A DNA stretch of 64,000 nt from Acidobacteriota bacterium (GCA_011525365.1 WTGQ01000002.1:3057948-3121947), one strand, 5' to 3'. Counted from the stretch's first letter, positions 8,634 to 17,983 are shown. Numbers and translations are program-made. The notes: generated by a model from the letters alone, not told the origin.

Positions 8634-9464
8634 ATGACCACGATCGACACCGGCACGAACGAACTCCTCTGCGACCTCGAGGACAGCGTCGCCACGGTGA
8701 AGCTGAACAAGCCGGAGAAGCGGAACGCCCTGGGCGACATCCTGACGCCGGCGCTCCGGAGCATCCTGCTGACTCTCGAAGCGGACGACCGCTGCGGCGC
8801 GATCCTGCTGACCGGCGCTGGCAGGGCGTTCTGTGCCGGCGGCGACGTCTCGGGCATGGGGTCGAACCGGGGGAAGAACGATGAAGCGCCGAAGGCGCCG
8901 CCGACCGTCGACGAAGCCGTGGCCACGCTGATCGAGAAGCAGGAATCGCTCACGTTGCGGATGGCGGAGCTGGACAAGCCAATCGTCGCCGCTCTGCCTG
9001 GGCCCGCGGCCGGCGCCGGGCTGTCCATCGCCCTCGCCGCCGATCTGCGAATCATGGCCGACGACACCTTCGTCACGACCGCCTTCCGGCGCATCGGGCT
9101 GTCCGGCGACTACGGCTCGAGCTGGTTCCTGACCCGCCTTGTGGGTCCCGCGATGGCGAAGGAGCTCCTGATGACCGGCCGCCGCATCCCGGCAGAGGAG
9201 TGCCTGCAGCTCGGAATCGTCAACCGGATCGTGCCCTTCGACGACCTGGCGACGGAGGCGCAGGGGCTTGCGCTGGAACTGGCCAGCGGACCCCGGTCGG
9301 CGCTTCGCTACATGAAACGGAACGTGAACCGGGCGGTGCTCGGGAGCCTGCGGGAGTCGCTCGCCATCGAGGCGGAAGGGATGGTCCGCTCGGTGCGAAC
9401 GGCGGACCACAAAGAGGCCGTGCGGGCGTTCATGGAGAAGCGGGAGCCGCGCTTCGGGCAGTGA
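8634..9464 (+). CDS. Crotonase (enoyl-CoA hydratase/isomerase) family protein
   Basis: CoA-binding crotonase-fold enzyme of 276 residues. The first oxyanion-hole segment is GAGRAFCAGGDVSGMG and the second is GPAAGAGLSIALAADLRI. The Glu that hydratases carry in the second segment (as in GGG-x-E-L) is absent; instead there is an Asp in RIGLSGDYGSSW, as in PaaG-like isomerases. An isomerase or other acyl-CoA role is thus more likely than straightforward enoyl-CoA hydration. ATG 8634 is preceded by AGGAGG at ideal distance and begins 2 bases after the kinase stop. It is convergent with the amidohydrolase. Confidence 0.82.
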   Translation: MTTIDTGTNELLCDLEDSVATVKLNKPEKRNALGDILTPALRSILLTLEADDRCGAILLTGAGRAFCAGGDVSGMGSNRGKNDEAPKAPPTVDEAVATLIEKQESLTLRMAELDKPIVAALPGPAAGAGLSIALAADLRIMADDTFVTTAFRRIGLSGDYGSSWFLTRLVGPAMAKELLMTGRRIPAEECLQLGIVNRIVPFDDLATEAQGLALELASGPRSALRYMKRNVNRAVLGSLRESLAIEAEGMVRSVRTADHKEAVRAFMEKREPRFGQ

Positions 9465-9466
9465 AC

Positions 9467-11002
9467 TCAGTCCGAGTCGACGACGCCTGACCGGATCGCC
9501 CGGCCCGGCAGCGCGTCCTCGACCAGCTCCCCGTCGCGGACCACGAACACGCCGTCCACCAGCACGTGCGGGATGCCCGTCGAGGGCACGGCGGGTTCGG
9601 CGAAGGTCGCCCGGTCGATCACCGTCTCCGGGTCGAACACCGTGATGTCGGCGTCGGCGCCGACGCTCAGTCGGCCCTTCCTGCGCATCGCCGGCGCCAC
9701 GTCCTCGAGCCGGCGGGCCGGCGCCAGGGTCATCTTGCGGATCGCCTCCATCAGGCTGAGCCGGCCCTCGTCGCGCGAGTAGCGGCCGAGCACGCGGGCG
9801 AACGTTCCCGCGCCCCGGGGATGGGCCCGGCCGTCGACGTAGCCGACGCCGTCGCTGGCGATCATCACGGCGGGATGCGCGATCGCGTCGCCGAGTTCCC
9901 GCTCCGGAATGATGTGCGCGATGATCCGCGCCTCCTCGGACGCGGGTAGGGCCCTTCGCTCGTTGAAGCCGGCCTCGTCCAGGCGTTCACCGGTTGCCAC
10001 CCATTCGATGTCGCCGTAGTCCGCGGCCAGCCGTTCCCGCCAGCCGGGATCGAAGATCGCGGCGCGGATGTCGGTCGAGGCCGCTGTGTAGGGATAGATC
10101 TCGGTGGTCACGTCGACACCCCCGGCGGCCGCCCGGTCGATCATCTCGATGACGGTCGGCATCTGCGCCAGCCCGCTCGAACCGATGTGGACGATGTGGA
10201 CCGAACCCCCCGATCCGGCCGCGTCGGCGATCATCTCCTGGACGGCGGCGATCGAACTCTCCGGCTCCACCACGCCCCCGTAGCGGATGTGGGAGAAGAC
10301 CGTCACCCCCGCCTCGGCCGCGGTCTGGAACATGCGGAAGATCTCGGACCTCGAGGCGCCCGGCTGGTACTGGAGCGGCAGGCCGATGCCTAACGCTCCG
10401 TCGGCCAGACCCTCCCTGAGGGTCTCCTGCATCGCCTCGACCTGTTCCGCGCTCGCCGCCTCGTAGGTCGCCGCGCGCTCGTCCTCTCCGAACGCCAGCA
10501 CGCGCGCCGCGCCGTAGGAGGTCGTCGCGCCGAAGTGGATCCGCCAGGAGCCCTCCCGTTCCTCGTACCACTCGTCGACCGGGTACGCGCCGCCCTCGAG
10601 CTCGAATGCCGCGGTCACGCCGTCCCGCACCTGCAGGTCGCGGCTGAACGGATCGTGGCCGTGCGCGTGGAGGTCGACGAACCCGGGCGCCACGACCTGG
10701 CCGGAAACGTCGACGGCTTCCGCCCCCTCGAGACTCTCCGCCGAGATCGCCTGGACCGTGCCGTCGGAGATGCCGACGTCCATCACGGCGTCAAGCCCCG
10801 TCTCCGGGTCCATCACGCGGCCGCCGGCGAGGACGAGGTCGTAGCTGGCGGGCTCGGCAGCGCATGCGAGGCCGAGAGCGGCCACGGCCAGAACGGAGCC
10901 GGCCTGACGGCCGGCGCGTCTCTTCGGCCGCCTTCGGCGGCAGCGGGTCAGAAGACCCGCACACCGACACGAGGCAAGGCGAGTCCTGTGGCCGAGGGGC
11001 AC
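9467..11002 (-). CDS. Secreted amidohydrolase, N-acyl-D-amino-acid deacylase (D-aminoacylase) family
   Basis: Metal-dependent amidohydrolase of about 511 residues, predicted to hydrolyse an N-acylated D-amino acid or similar amide. The N-terminal composite-barrel strand is YDLVLAGGRVMDPETG, and the metal motif is APGFVDLHAHGHD (His-x-His). Family features follow near the end: AHPRGAGTFARVLGRY, LSLMEAIRKMTLAPARRL and GADADITVFDPETV. The start is GTG 11002, two codons after the RND stop, supported by GGGAG seven bases upstream. The N-terminus is a very basic stretch (CRRRRPKRRAGR) plus a hydrophobic segment ending LGLAC-AAEP, a likely export or lipoprotein signal. The basic stretch is encoded by a REP-like element. 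It is the last gene of the RND efflux operon, which is unusual. Confidence 0.83.
   Translation of the reverse strand: MPLGHRTRLASCRCAGLLTRCRRRRPKRRAGRQAGSVLAVAALGLACAAEPASYDLVLAGGRVMDPETGLDAVMDVGISDGTVQAISAESLEGAEAVDVSGQVVAPGFVDLHAHGHDPFSRDLQVRDGVTAAFELEGGAYPVDEWYEEREGSWRIHFGATTSYGAARVLAFGEDERAATYEAASAEQVEAMQETLREGLADGALGIGLPLQYQPGASRSEIFRMFQTAAEAGVTVFSHIRYGGVVEPESSIAAVQEMIADAAGSGGSVHIVHIGSSGLAQMPTVIEMIDRAAAGGVDVTTEIYPYTAASTDIRAAIFDPGWRERLAADYGDIEWVATGERLDEAGFNERRALPASEEARIIAHIIPERELGDAIAHPAVMIASDGVGYVDGRAHPRGAGTFARVLGRYSRDEGRLSLMEAIRKMTLAPARRLEDVAPAMRRKGRLSVGADADITVFDPETVIDRATFAEPAVPSTGIPHVLVDGVFVVRDGELVEDALPGRAIRSGVVDSD
10898..10915. repeat. Extra hairpin next to REP-like copy 3
   Basis: Perfect stem GCCGGCC / GGCCGGC with a 4-base loop, 11 bases beyond REP-like copy 3 and within the amidohydrolase coding sequence. 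Its stem is identical to the first stem of copies 1 and 2, suggesting a partial second element. Confidence 0.5.
10927..10968 (-). repeat. REP-like palindromic element, copy 3 (inside coding sequence)
   Basis: Read on the minus strand this 42-base element aligns end to end with copy 1: GTCGGTG head, a 7-bp stem with the same TTCT loop, then CCGCC-GAA-GGCGG. The first stem is GCGGGTC/GACCCGC instead of GCCGGCC/GGCCGGC, so both arms changed together and pairing is kept. It lies in codons 12-25 of the amidohydrolase. Confidence 0.7.
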
Positions 11003-11003
11003 G

Positions 11004-14000
11004 TCAAGCTCCCAGAGCGGGCTCCGCGTCCGCGGGTGGGGCCGCCGGGGGCTTCGCGCCGTGGATCGCCAGTTGGGAACGGAAGTCGTTCAGGATGGCG
11101 TAGAGAGACGGGACGAGCAACAGCGTGATCGCGGTCGCGAACAGGACCCCGAAGGCGAGCGACACCGCCATCGGGACCAGGAACTGGGCCTGGAAACTCC
11201 GTTCCAGGAGCAGGGGCAGCAGGCCCACGAACGTCGTCAGCGAGGTCAGGACGATCGGCCGGAAACGGGCTGCACCGGCATCGTGGATCGCCTGGTGTAC
11301 CGGCATGCCGATCTGGAGCCGTCGGTTGATGAAGTCGACCATGACCAGGGAGTCGTTGACGACAACTCCGGTCAGCGCGATCAGCCCGAGCAGCGACAGC
11401 ATGGTCAGGTTGATGCCGATGATTCGGTGGCCGATCACGGCGCCGATCAGGCCGAACGGGATCGCGCTCATCACGATCAGCGGCTGCAGGTAGGACTTGA
11501 AGGGAATCGCGAGCAGGGCGTAGATCACGATCAGCGCCAGACCGAGGGCCCGGAACAGGCCTTCGAAGGTCTGACGCTGCTCCTCCTGCTCGCCCGCGAA
11601 CGAGAAGTCGACGCCGGGGTAGCCAGCGAGGATCGCGGGCAGCACGTTGGCCTCCAGGTCGCCCACGACCTCGTTCGCGGTCACGACGGCCGGGTCCACA
11701 TCCGCCGTGATGTTCAGCACCCGCCTCCGGTCGATCCGCTGGATCGTCGCGAAGCCGCGGCCGAACTCGGCGCGGCCCGCGAACGAGAAGGGAACCTCGG
11801 CCCCGGCGGGCGTCCGGATCCGCATGTCCTCGAGCGAAGCCAGCGTCTCGCGTTCGTCGGCCGGATAGCGCACCATGACCCGTACGTCGTCACGACCGCG
11901 CTGAATCCGCTGCGCCTCGGCGCCGTAGAAACCCTGTCGCACCTGGCGGCCCAGATCCTCGAGACTGAGGCCCAGCGCTTCCGCCCGCTGGTCGAGCTCC
12001 AGCCGGATCTCCCGCTTGCCGGCGCGGAACGAATCCGAGATGTCGAAGACGCCCGGATAGTCGGCGAGACGCGCCTTGATCTCCTCACCCACCGCCCGCA
12101 GGTGGTCGAGGTTGCGGCCGGTGAGCTGGACATCCACGGCCGAGCCGAAGCTGACCAGACTGGCCGTGTACTCGACCCTGACCGCGTCGGCCACCGGGCC
12201 CACCTTGTCGCGCCAGCGACGGGCAACCTCCGTGGCTCGAATCGTCCGCTCCTGGGAGGACGCGAGTTCGATGTTCACTTCGCCCTGGTGCGGCGCCGCG
12301 ACCGCCACCTCGAAGCCGGCGGTCGGTCCGCTTGCCTGCTGGAGCGCCGCGTAGGGCTGCGACCCGACCGTCGCCATCACGTGGCGAAACAGGCCGGCGT
12401 GACCCTCGGCCTCCAGTTCGGCTTCCAGTTCGAACGCGGCCGCTTCGATGCGGCGCACGGCGGCCAGGGTGGTCGAGGCCGGGGTTCCCTGCGGCATCGT
12501 CAGCAGGACGACCGCGTTGTCGGCCTCGACGTCCGGGAAGAACTCGAACTTCATTCGGCCCGAGAACACGTAGCCCGCGGTGATGAACAGAACCGCCAGA
12601 CCGATCGCAACCGTGGAGTATCGCCACTCGATCGCCCGCTCGATCAGCGGCCGGTAGCCGCGCTCGATCACCCACTTCATCCGGTTGGCGAAGAAGCCCT
12701 GGAAGAGCGCCCAGCCCCAGAGAGACCGTCCGCCCTTCCCTTCCTCGTGCCGGTGGGTCAGGTGGGAGAGGTGATTCGGCAGCACCAGCATGGACTCGAT
12801 CAGCGAGAAGGCCAGGCAACCGATGACGACGAGAGGGATCGTCCTCGCGATCGCTCCTGACGGGCCTTCGACGGAGTTGATCAGCGGCGAGAACGCGGCC
12901 AGCGTGGTGAGGATCGAGAAGGTGACCGGCGTCGCCACCTGGCGCGCGCCGTCGATCGCGGCCCGCGGGCCCGACTTGCCCATCTCGAAGTGGCGGTAGA
13001 TGTTCTCGCCGACCACGATCGCGTCGTCGACGACGATGCCGAGCACGAGGATGAACGCGAACAGGGACATCACGTTGATCGAAACGTCGACCAGCGGCAG
13101 CAGGCCGAGAGCGCCCATGAAGGACACCGCGATGCCCACGGACACCCAGAGCGCCAGCCGGAACTTCAGGAACAGCGCCAGCACCAGGAACACGAGCAGC
13201 AGGCCCAGGCGGCCGCTTTCGATCAACACCCGCAACCGGTCCTGCAGCGGCACCGTGTCATCGAGCCAGGTCGTCATCGACAGGCCGGGCGGTAGCGCCG
13301 CCTGGCGTTCCGCGACGAAGCCCTTGACCTGGCGCGCAAGCCGCAACGCGCTCTGGTCGCCGACCCGGTAGACCTGCACCAGGGCGACCGGCTGGCCGTC
13401 GAACCGCGAGGTCACATCGGTCTCGGCAAAGCCGTCTCTCACCTGCGCGATGTCGCCGAGAACCAGGCGGCTGCCGTCGGGCCGGGCCCGCAGCACGATG
13501 TCGCTGAACTCGGCGCCGCGGTAGGCCTGGCCCATTGTGCGCAGGAGGATCTCGCCGCCGCGGGCCCGAACCGCGCCGCCCGGGAGGTCCACCGACGAGC
13601 GCCGGACGGCGAGTACGACTTCGTCGAAGGTCAGGCCGTACTGCCGCAGGGTGTCCTCCGACACCTCGATCGAGATCTCGTAAGGCCGCACCGCGTCGAG
13701 TTCGACCTGGGTGATGTCCGGCAGGTCGGAGAGCCCTTCCCGGACCTCCTCCGCGACCGCCTTGAGTGCCCTCTCCTCCACGTCTCCGTAGATGGCGACC
13801 GTGATCACACGCCGGCGGATGAGCGCCTCCTGGATGATCGGCTTCTCGGTCTCCACCGGAAAGGTCGTGATCGCGTCGATCCGCGACTTGACCTCGTCCA
13901 GCACCTCGCGGGTATCCGCGTCCGTTTCCAGTTCGATCACGACCGTGCCAGAACCTTCGGCGGCCGTGGACCGGATCGTGTCGACTCCCTCCAGGTCCTG

Positions 14001-14216
14001 AACTGCCTCCTCGATCCGGAGGCACACGCCTTGTTCGACCTCCTCGGGCGCCGCACCGAGGTAGGGAACGCTGACCGTGATGCTTTGGGTCTCCATGCTC
14101 GGAAAGACCTCGATCGGGATTCCGGTCAGGGCAAGCACGCCCCAGGCCACGATCAGCACCATCAACAGGTTCGCCGCTACGCCGTTGCGAGCGAACCAGG
14201 CGATCATCCCGCTCAT
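11004..14216 (-). CDS. RND-family efflux permease (HAE1/AcrB-like)
   Basis: Inner-membrane proton-driven efflux pump of 1070 residues, the full size for the family. It opens MSGMIAWFARNGVAANLLMVLIV, the first transmembrane helix, with the usual periplasmic loop after it (VFPSMETQSITVSVPYLGAAPEEVE). The fourth-helix proton-relay pair is in LGIVVDDAIVVGENIYRH. A second block of helices, with LTGVVVNDSLVMVDFINRR, gives the expected internal duplication. It acts with the upstream membrane-fusion and outer-membrane proteins to expel drugs, lipids or other amphiphiles; heavy-metal signature residues are not evident. Its start overlaps the fusion-protein stop (ATGA). Confidence 0.93.
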   Translation of the reverse strand: MSGMIAWFARNGVAANLLMVLIVAWGVLALTGIPIEVFPSMETQSITVSVPYLGAAPEEVEQGVCLRIEEAVQDLEGVDTIRSTAAEGSGTVVIELETDADTREVLDEVKSRIDAITTFPVETEKPIIQEALIRRRVITVAIYGDVEERALKAVAEEVREGLSDLPDITQVELDAVRPYEISIEVSEDTLRQYGLTFDEVVLAVRRSSVDLPGGAVRARGGEILLRTMGQAYRGAEFSDIVLRARPDGSRLVLGDIAQVRDGFAETDVTSRFDGQPVALVQVYRVGDQSALRLARQVKGFVAERQAALPPGLSMTTWLDDTVPLQDRLRVLIESGRLGLLLVFLVLALFLKFRLALWVSVGIAVSFMGALGLLPLVDVSINVMSLFAFILVLGIVVDDAIVVGENIYRHFEMGKSGPRAAIDGARQVATPVTFSILTTLAAFSPLINSVEGPSGAIARTIPLVVIGCLAFSLIESMLVLPNHLSHLTHRHEEGKGGRSLWGWALFQGFFANRMKWVIERGYRPLIERAIEWRYSTVAIGLAVLFITAGYVFSGRMKFEFFPDVEADNAVVLLTMPQGTPASTTLAAVRRIEAAAFELEAELEAEGHAGLFRHVMATVGSQPYAALQQASGPTAGFEVAVAAPHQGEVNIELASSQERTIRATEVARRWRDKVGPVADAVRVEYTASLVSFGSAVDVQLTGRNLDHLRAVGEEIKARLADYPGVFDISDSFRAGKREIRLELDQRAEALGLSLEDLGRQVRQGFYGAEAQRIQRGRDDVRVMVRYPADERETLASLEDMRIRTPAGAEVPFSFAGRAEFGRGFATIQRIDRRRVLNITADVDPAVVTANEVVGDLEANVLPAILAGYPGVDFSFAGEQEEQRQTFEGLFRALGLALIVIYALLAIPFKSYLQPLIVMSAIPFGLIGAVIGHRIIGINLTMLSLLGLIALTGVVVNDSLVMVDFINRRLQIGMPVHQAIHDAGAARFRPIVLTSLTTFVGLLPLLLERSFQAQFLVPMAVSLAFGVLFATAITLLLVPSLYAILNDFRSQLAIHGAKPPAAPPADAEPALGA

Positions 14217-15385
14217 GGCGCGCTCCCGCCGGTCCCGAGGCCCTCAGGCTCCGGCTGCGGCGTCACCCGCATCCCGTCGACCGCACTCTCGAGAATCGTG
14301 AGACTGATCCGGTCTCCCTCCGACAGACCGTCCGAGACGATCACGACTTCCGGGTCCGCGCGCAGGATGCCGACCTGACGCAGGACCAGCCTGCTGTCCT
14401 CCACCAGCCACACTCGGTCCGCTCCCACCAGCGCCCCGCGCGGCACCTGGAACACGGATTCCACCGATCGGCCGACCACCTCCGCGTCGACGAACAGGCC
14501 CACCGACAGCGGCGGCCGGTCCCCGGACGCCTGGTACGGATCGTCCACCCGCGCGATCAGGTTCACCATTCGAGTCGCCGGGTCGATCTCGCCGCCGACG
14601 CGCACGACCCGGCCCTCCCACTCGTGCCGGCCGCCGGCGAACTGCGCTCGCAGCAGCACCCGGGGCCCGGAGTCCCCCAGTTCGCTGCCGAGCGGCAGGT
14701 CGAGGAAGGCGAGTTCCGAGTCGGGCACCGGCAGGACGACCTCGGCGGCGTCCACGGCGTAGATCGTGGCCAGCGGCACGCCGCGGTTCACGAACTCGCC
14801 GCGGTCGACCCTCTTGGCGCGCAGCCTGCCGGCAAAGGGCGCCCGGATCGCGGTCCGTTCCAGGTCCAGTTCGGCTCGCCTCTTGTTGGCAAGCGCCGCC
14901 TCCACCTGCGCCCTCGCCTCGGCCAACTGCGGCTGGCGCAGCACCAGCGGCCCCGGCTCACCGTCGGCTCCGAGTTCCTCCCACTCTTCGCGGGCGACAT
15001 CGGCCTCCGCCTGCTCCCGAGCCAGCCCGACTCCCGCCTGCGCGAGCGCGGCACGGGCGCTCGCCACCGCCAGTTCGTAGTCGCGCCGGTCAAGCCGCAG
15101 CAGGATCTCGCCGGGATCGAAGAAGCCGCCGACCTCGAAGCTCTCCGACGTCCAGACGATCGTGCCCGCGACCTCCGAGACCAGATCCGCCTCGGTCACC
15201 GGAATGACCGAACCCTGGGAACGAACGCCCAGGTCGACTGCAGTCGGCGCAACGGTCAGGACGCGGACGGGCGGCGGCGCGATCTCGCGCGGCGCGGTCT
15301 CGACCACCGGCCTGGACCGAACCAGAGCGACGACCACCAGAACGGCCACCGCCAGAATCGCGGCCGGCAGGGCCCACTTCATCAC
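14213..15385 (-). CDS. RND membrane-fusion (periplasmic adaptor) protein
   Basis: Periplasmic adaptor of 390 residues, HlyD/AcrA family, bridging the RND pump and the outer-membrane channel. A single N-terminal membrane anchor (ALPAAILAVAVLVVVALV) is followed by the lipoyl half (VRSQGSVIPVTEADLVSEVAGTI), an Ala/Glu-rich helical hairpin at roughly residues 110-190 and the second lipoyl half (IRAPFAGRLRAKRVDRGEFV). Beta-barrel and membrane-proximal domains make up the rest. It lies 2 bases after the channel gene and overlaps the pump gene by 4 bases, so the three parts should be made together. Confidence 0.92.
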   Translation of the reverse strand: MMKWALPAAILAVAVLVVVALVRSRPVVETAPREIAPPPVRVLTVAPTAVDLGVRSQGSVIPVTEADLVSEVAGTIVWTSESFEVGGFFDPGEILLRLDRRDYELAVASARAALAQAGVGLAREQAEADVAREEWEELGADGEPGPLVLRQPQLAEARAQVEAALANKRRAELDLERTAIRAPFAGRLRAKRVDRGEFVNRGVPLATIYAVDAAEVVLPVPDSELAFLDLPLGSELGDSGPRVLLRAQFAGGRHEWEGRVVRVGGEIDPATRMVNLIARVDDPYQASGDRPPLSVGLFVDAEVVGRSVESVFQVPRGALVGADRVWLVEDSRLVLRQVGILRADPEVVIVSDGLSEGDRISLTILESAVDGMRVTPQPEPEGLGTGGSAP

Positions 15386-15387
15386 GA

Positions 15388-16902
15388 TCAGGGTCCCCCG
15401 CTCGCGGCCGGCCCGCCCGGTTCCGCGTAGACGCCGCCGCCCAGCGCCAGGATCAGGTCCGTCCGCGACTCCAGTTGCTGGCGCCGGGCCGCAAGCAACT
15501 GGCTCTCCGACTGGAACGACGTCCGCTGGCTGTCGAGCACCTGCAGGTAGCCGACGAGTCCCTCCCGGTAGCGGCCTTCCGCCAGACGCTCCGCTTCCCG
15601 GCTCTCGGTCGCGGCTCGCTCGAGCGCGGCCGTCCGGTCCTCGAGCATCCGTTCCGCCGCGAGCCCCGACTCGACTTCGGCGAAAGCCTGAAGCGCGGTC
15701 TGCAGCCAGTCCGCTTCCGCGGCGCCCAGTCCGGCTTCCACCAGTTCGCGCCCGGCGCGCAGACGGCCCCCGGACAGCAACGGCTGGAGCAGGCCGGCGG
15801 CGAGACTCCAGACCGAGAAGTCACCGTCCAGCAGGTCCCGGAGCTCGCCGCTCGACGTGCCCGCCGACCCGTTCAGCGTGAAGCTCGGATAGAGCGCCCT
15901 GTGGGCGGCCCGCAGCCGCTCCGAGGCCGCGACCGCCCGGTACTCCGCCGCCCGCAGATCCGGTCGCCGCGCCAGCAGGGTGGCCGGTACTCCGGTTTCC
16001 GGCAGGGGTGGAAGTTCGGGCAGCCCCATGGCCGCCTCGATCTCACCGGAGGGATAGCGGCCGAGCAGGACCTCCATCTGCCGGCGCAGTCCGTCGAGGG
16101 TCTGCCGCTGCGCCGCCAGCGAGGCCTCCACCGTCGCGACCTGGGTTCGCGCCTGCCGCACCTCGAGCGCCGTCGCGACACCGCGCCGGTAGCGGGCCTC
16201 GACCCGATCCCGCGTCCGTTCGCGGCTGGCCAGGGTTCGCTCGGCCAGTTCCACCTGCTGCACCGCCTCGACCGTGCCGAAGTACACCTTCGCCAACTGG
16301 CCGGCGATCGAGAGCCGGGCGCCATCGAGGTCGGCGGAGAAAGCGACCGCCTCCGCCAGAGAAGCGGCGGTCAGCGCGCCGAGCCGGTCCCACAGGTCGA
16401 CCTCCCAGCGGACGTTGAGCGCCAGACCGTAGGAGGTGAAGGCGAAGCTCCGCACACCGCCGGGCTCGAAGCCGGGAATGGGAATCGGGATCGCTTCGGT
16501 GAGCCCGCTCTGCGCCGTGTTCTGCTTGCGCCGTCCGGGATCGAGCGCCGCTTCCAGCTCGGGGTTACGCGCCGCGCCGTCGAGCCTGGCCTGGGCCAGC
16601 GCGACATCGACGTTCAGGGCCGCGGCGCGGAGGCTGGAGTTGTGCTCCAGCCCCTCGACGATCAACCGTGACAGCACGGGATCGCTGAACGCCGTCCACC
16701 ACTCCGCGTCGAGGGAACCCGCCTCGGCCCCTGGTTCCAGAGCCCCCACATCGTCGCCGTAGCCGGCCGGCGCCGGCGCCTCGAGCTCCGGTGTGCGAGC
16801 CCCACTGCAGCCCAGCAGCGCAAAGGCGCCGGCCGCAAGAACCCGAGCCCGCCAGACCCGGCGCCGGCCACACGCGGTCCTGCGATATCGGGGAACGCTC
16901 AT
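15388..16902 (-). CDS. Outer-membrane efflux channel lipoprotein (NodT/OprM-like)
   Basis: First gene of the efflux operon: a TolC-like outer-membrane factor of 504 residues. The signal sequence ends in the lipobox ALLG-C, so the protein is probably lipid-anchored like OprM. Family marks are WWTAFSDPVLSRLIVEGLEHNSSL, RWEVDLWDRLG, and two long helical repeats (QQVELAERTLASRERTRDRV and its C-terminal counterpart near LQVLDSQRT). It assembles as a trimeric duct through the outer membrane. The promoter for the operon should lie in the 81-base gap shared with the divergent amidase gene; I see no convincing boxes there. Confidence 0.91.
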   Translation of the reverse strand: MSVPRYRRTACGRRRVWRARVLAAGAFALLGCSGARTPELEAPAPAGYGDDVGALEPGAEAGSLDAEWWTAFSDPVLSRLIVEGLEHNSSLRAAALNVDVALAQARLDGAARNPELEAALDPGRRKQNTAQSGLTEAIPIPIPGFEPGGVRSFAFTSYGLALNVRWEVDLWDRLGALTAASLAEAVAFSADLDGARLSIAGQLAKVYFGTVEAVQQVELAERTLASRERTRDRVEARYRRGVATALEVRQARTQVATVEASLAAQRQTLDGLRRQMEVLLGRYPSGEIEAAMGLPELPPLPETGVPATLLARRPDLRAAEYRAVAASERLRAAHRALYPSFTLNGSAGTSSGELRDLLDGDFSVWSLAAGLLQPLLSGGRLRAGRELVEAGLGAAEADWLQTALQAFAEVESGLAAERMLEDRTAALERAATESREAERLAEGRYREGLVGYLQVLDSQRTSFQSESQLLAARRQQLESRTDLILALGGGVYAEPGGPAASGGP

Positions 16903-16983
16903 CGGACAACACCAACTCGCGAGACTACTTGAGGCGCTTGAACCTGAGGCACTGGCCGCGGATCGATCATGTAGCGTCGATTC

Positions 16984-17982
16984 ATGTCCGGACCGGACTT
17001 CAAACGCGACCTGATCGAGGCCGCTGTTCGCGACAACGAGGCCGTCGGCCCCCGGTCGCTCGGCGCGGGCGACGAGCCGGACGCCGGGCCGGGCCGCCGG
17101 CCGCGCAGGGTGTCGCCCTGGAGCCTCCTGCTGCTGCTTCCCGTCGCGGCTGCCGCCGGACTTGCCTACCTCGAACTGAATCGCCCGGAACCGGACCCTT
17201 CGCCCGAAGCGGGATTGGATGGGGGCCTCCAGGTACCCGAGATCCGCTTCACCGGCCCACCGCAGGCCGTCGACGTGAGCGTCTTCCCGCTACCCGTCCA
17301 ACGAATCGTTCTCGACCCCGGCCACGGCGGCTCCTCACGCGGTACGGCAGGCGGAGGTCTGACCGAGAAGGCCCTAGCCCTCGACATCGCCTATCGGCTG
17401 CGCAACCTGCTGGACGACCGCTTCCGGGTCGCCATGACCCGGGAAGCGGACATGAACGTCGCCCTCGACCGTCGCACCCTGATCGCCAACCGCGCGGGCG
17501 CCGACGTGTTCGTTTCGATTCACGTGAACTGGCTTCCAGCGAACAGGACCTGCGGCGTCGAGACCTACTATCTCGGCCCCACCGACGACCCCGAGCTTTC
17601 CGCGCTTGCCGAGCGTGAGAACTCGGAGGCCCAGGGCTACTCCCTCGGCGACCTGCCTCGGTTTCTCGAGGGTTTGTACGCCCAGGCACGGCAGGACGAC
17701 AGCCGGGCGCTGGCGACCGCGATCCAGGAGTCGCTATACGGACGCTTGCGGGCCGAGAACCCCGGCCTGCGGGACCGCGGCGTCAAGTCCGCGCCCTTCG
17801 TCGTCCTGATCGGGGCCGATATGCCCGCGATACTGGCCGAGGTCTCCTGTCTTTCCGACGCGAGAGAGGTCGAGCGGTTGCGTGACGGGAACTACCTCCA
17901 GTCGATCGCCGAAGCCCTGGACGCGGGCATCCAGAGCTATGCCGAGTCTCTACTGCCCACAGCTAAGCTCACCGGCGCCTGA
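16984..17982 (+). CDS. N-acetylmuramoyl-L-alanine amidase (Amidase_3)
   Basis: Zinc amidase that cuts the bond between N-acetylmuramic acid and the peptide stem. About 332 residues: a cytoplasmic N-terminus, one membrane segment (PWSLLLLLPVAAAAGLAYLEL), then a periplasmic catalytic domain from about residue 100. Zinc and catalytic residues are visible in LDPGHGG, the Glu of GLTEKALALDIAYRL, the His of FVSIHVNW and the Glu of ILAEVSCLS. It resembles AmiC-type division amidases without an AMIN domain. Only one base separates its stop from the MamK-like actin gene, so the two are almost certainly co-expressed, which hints at a cell-envelope role for that actin. Confidence 0.9.
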   Translation: MSGPDFKRDLIEAAVRDNEAVGPRSLGAGDEPDAGPGRRPRRVSPWSLLLLLPVAAAAGLAYLELNRPEPDPSPEAGLDGGLQVPEIRFTGPPQAVDVSVFPLPVQRIVLDPGHGGSSRGTAGGGLTEKALALDIAYRLRNLLDDRFRVAMTREADMNVALDRRTLIANRAGADVFVSIHVNWLPANRTCGVETYYLGPTDDPELSALAERENSEAQGYSLGDLPRFLEGLYAQARQDDSRALATAIQESLYGRLRAENPGLRDRGVKSAPFVVLIGADMPAILAEVSCLSDAREVERLRDGNYLQSIAEALDAGIQSYAESLLPTAKLTGA

Positions 17983-17983
17983 G

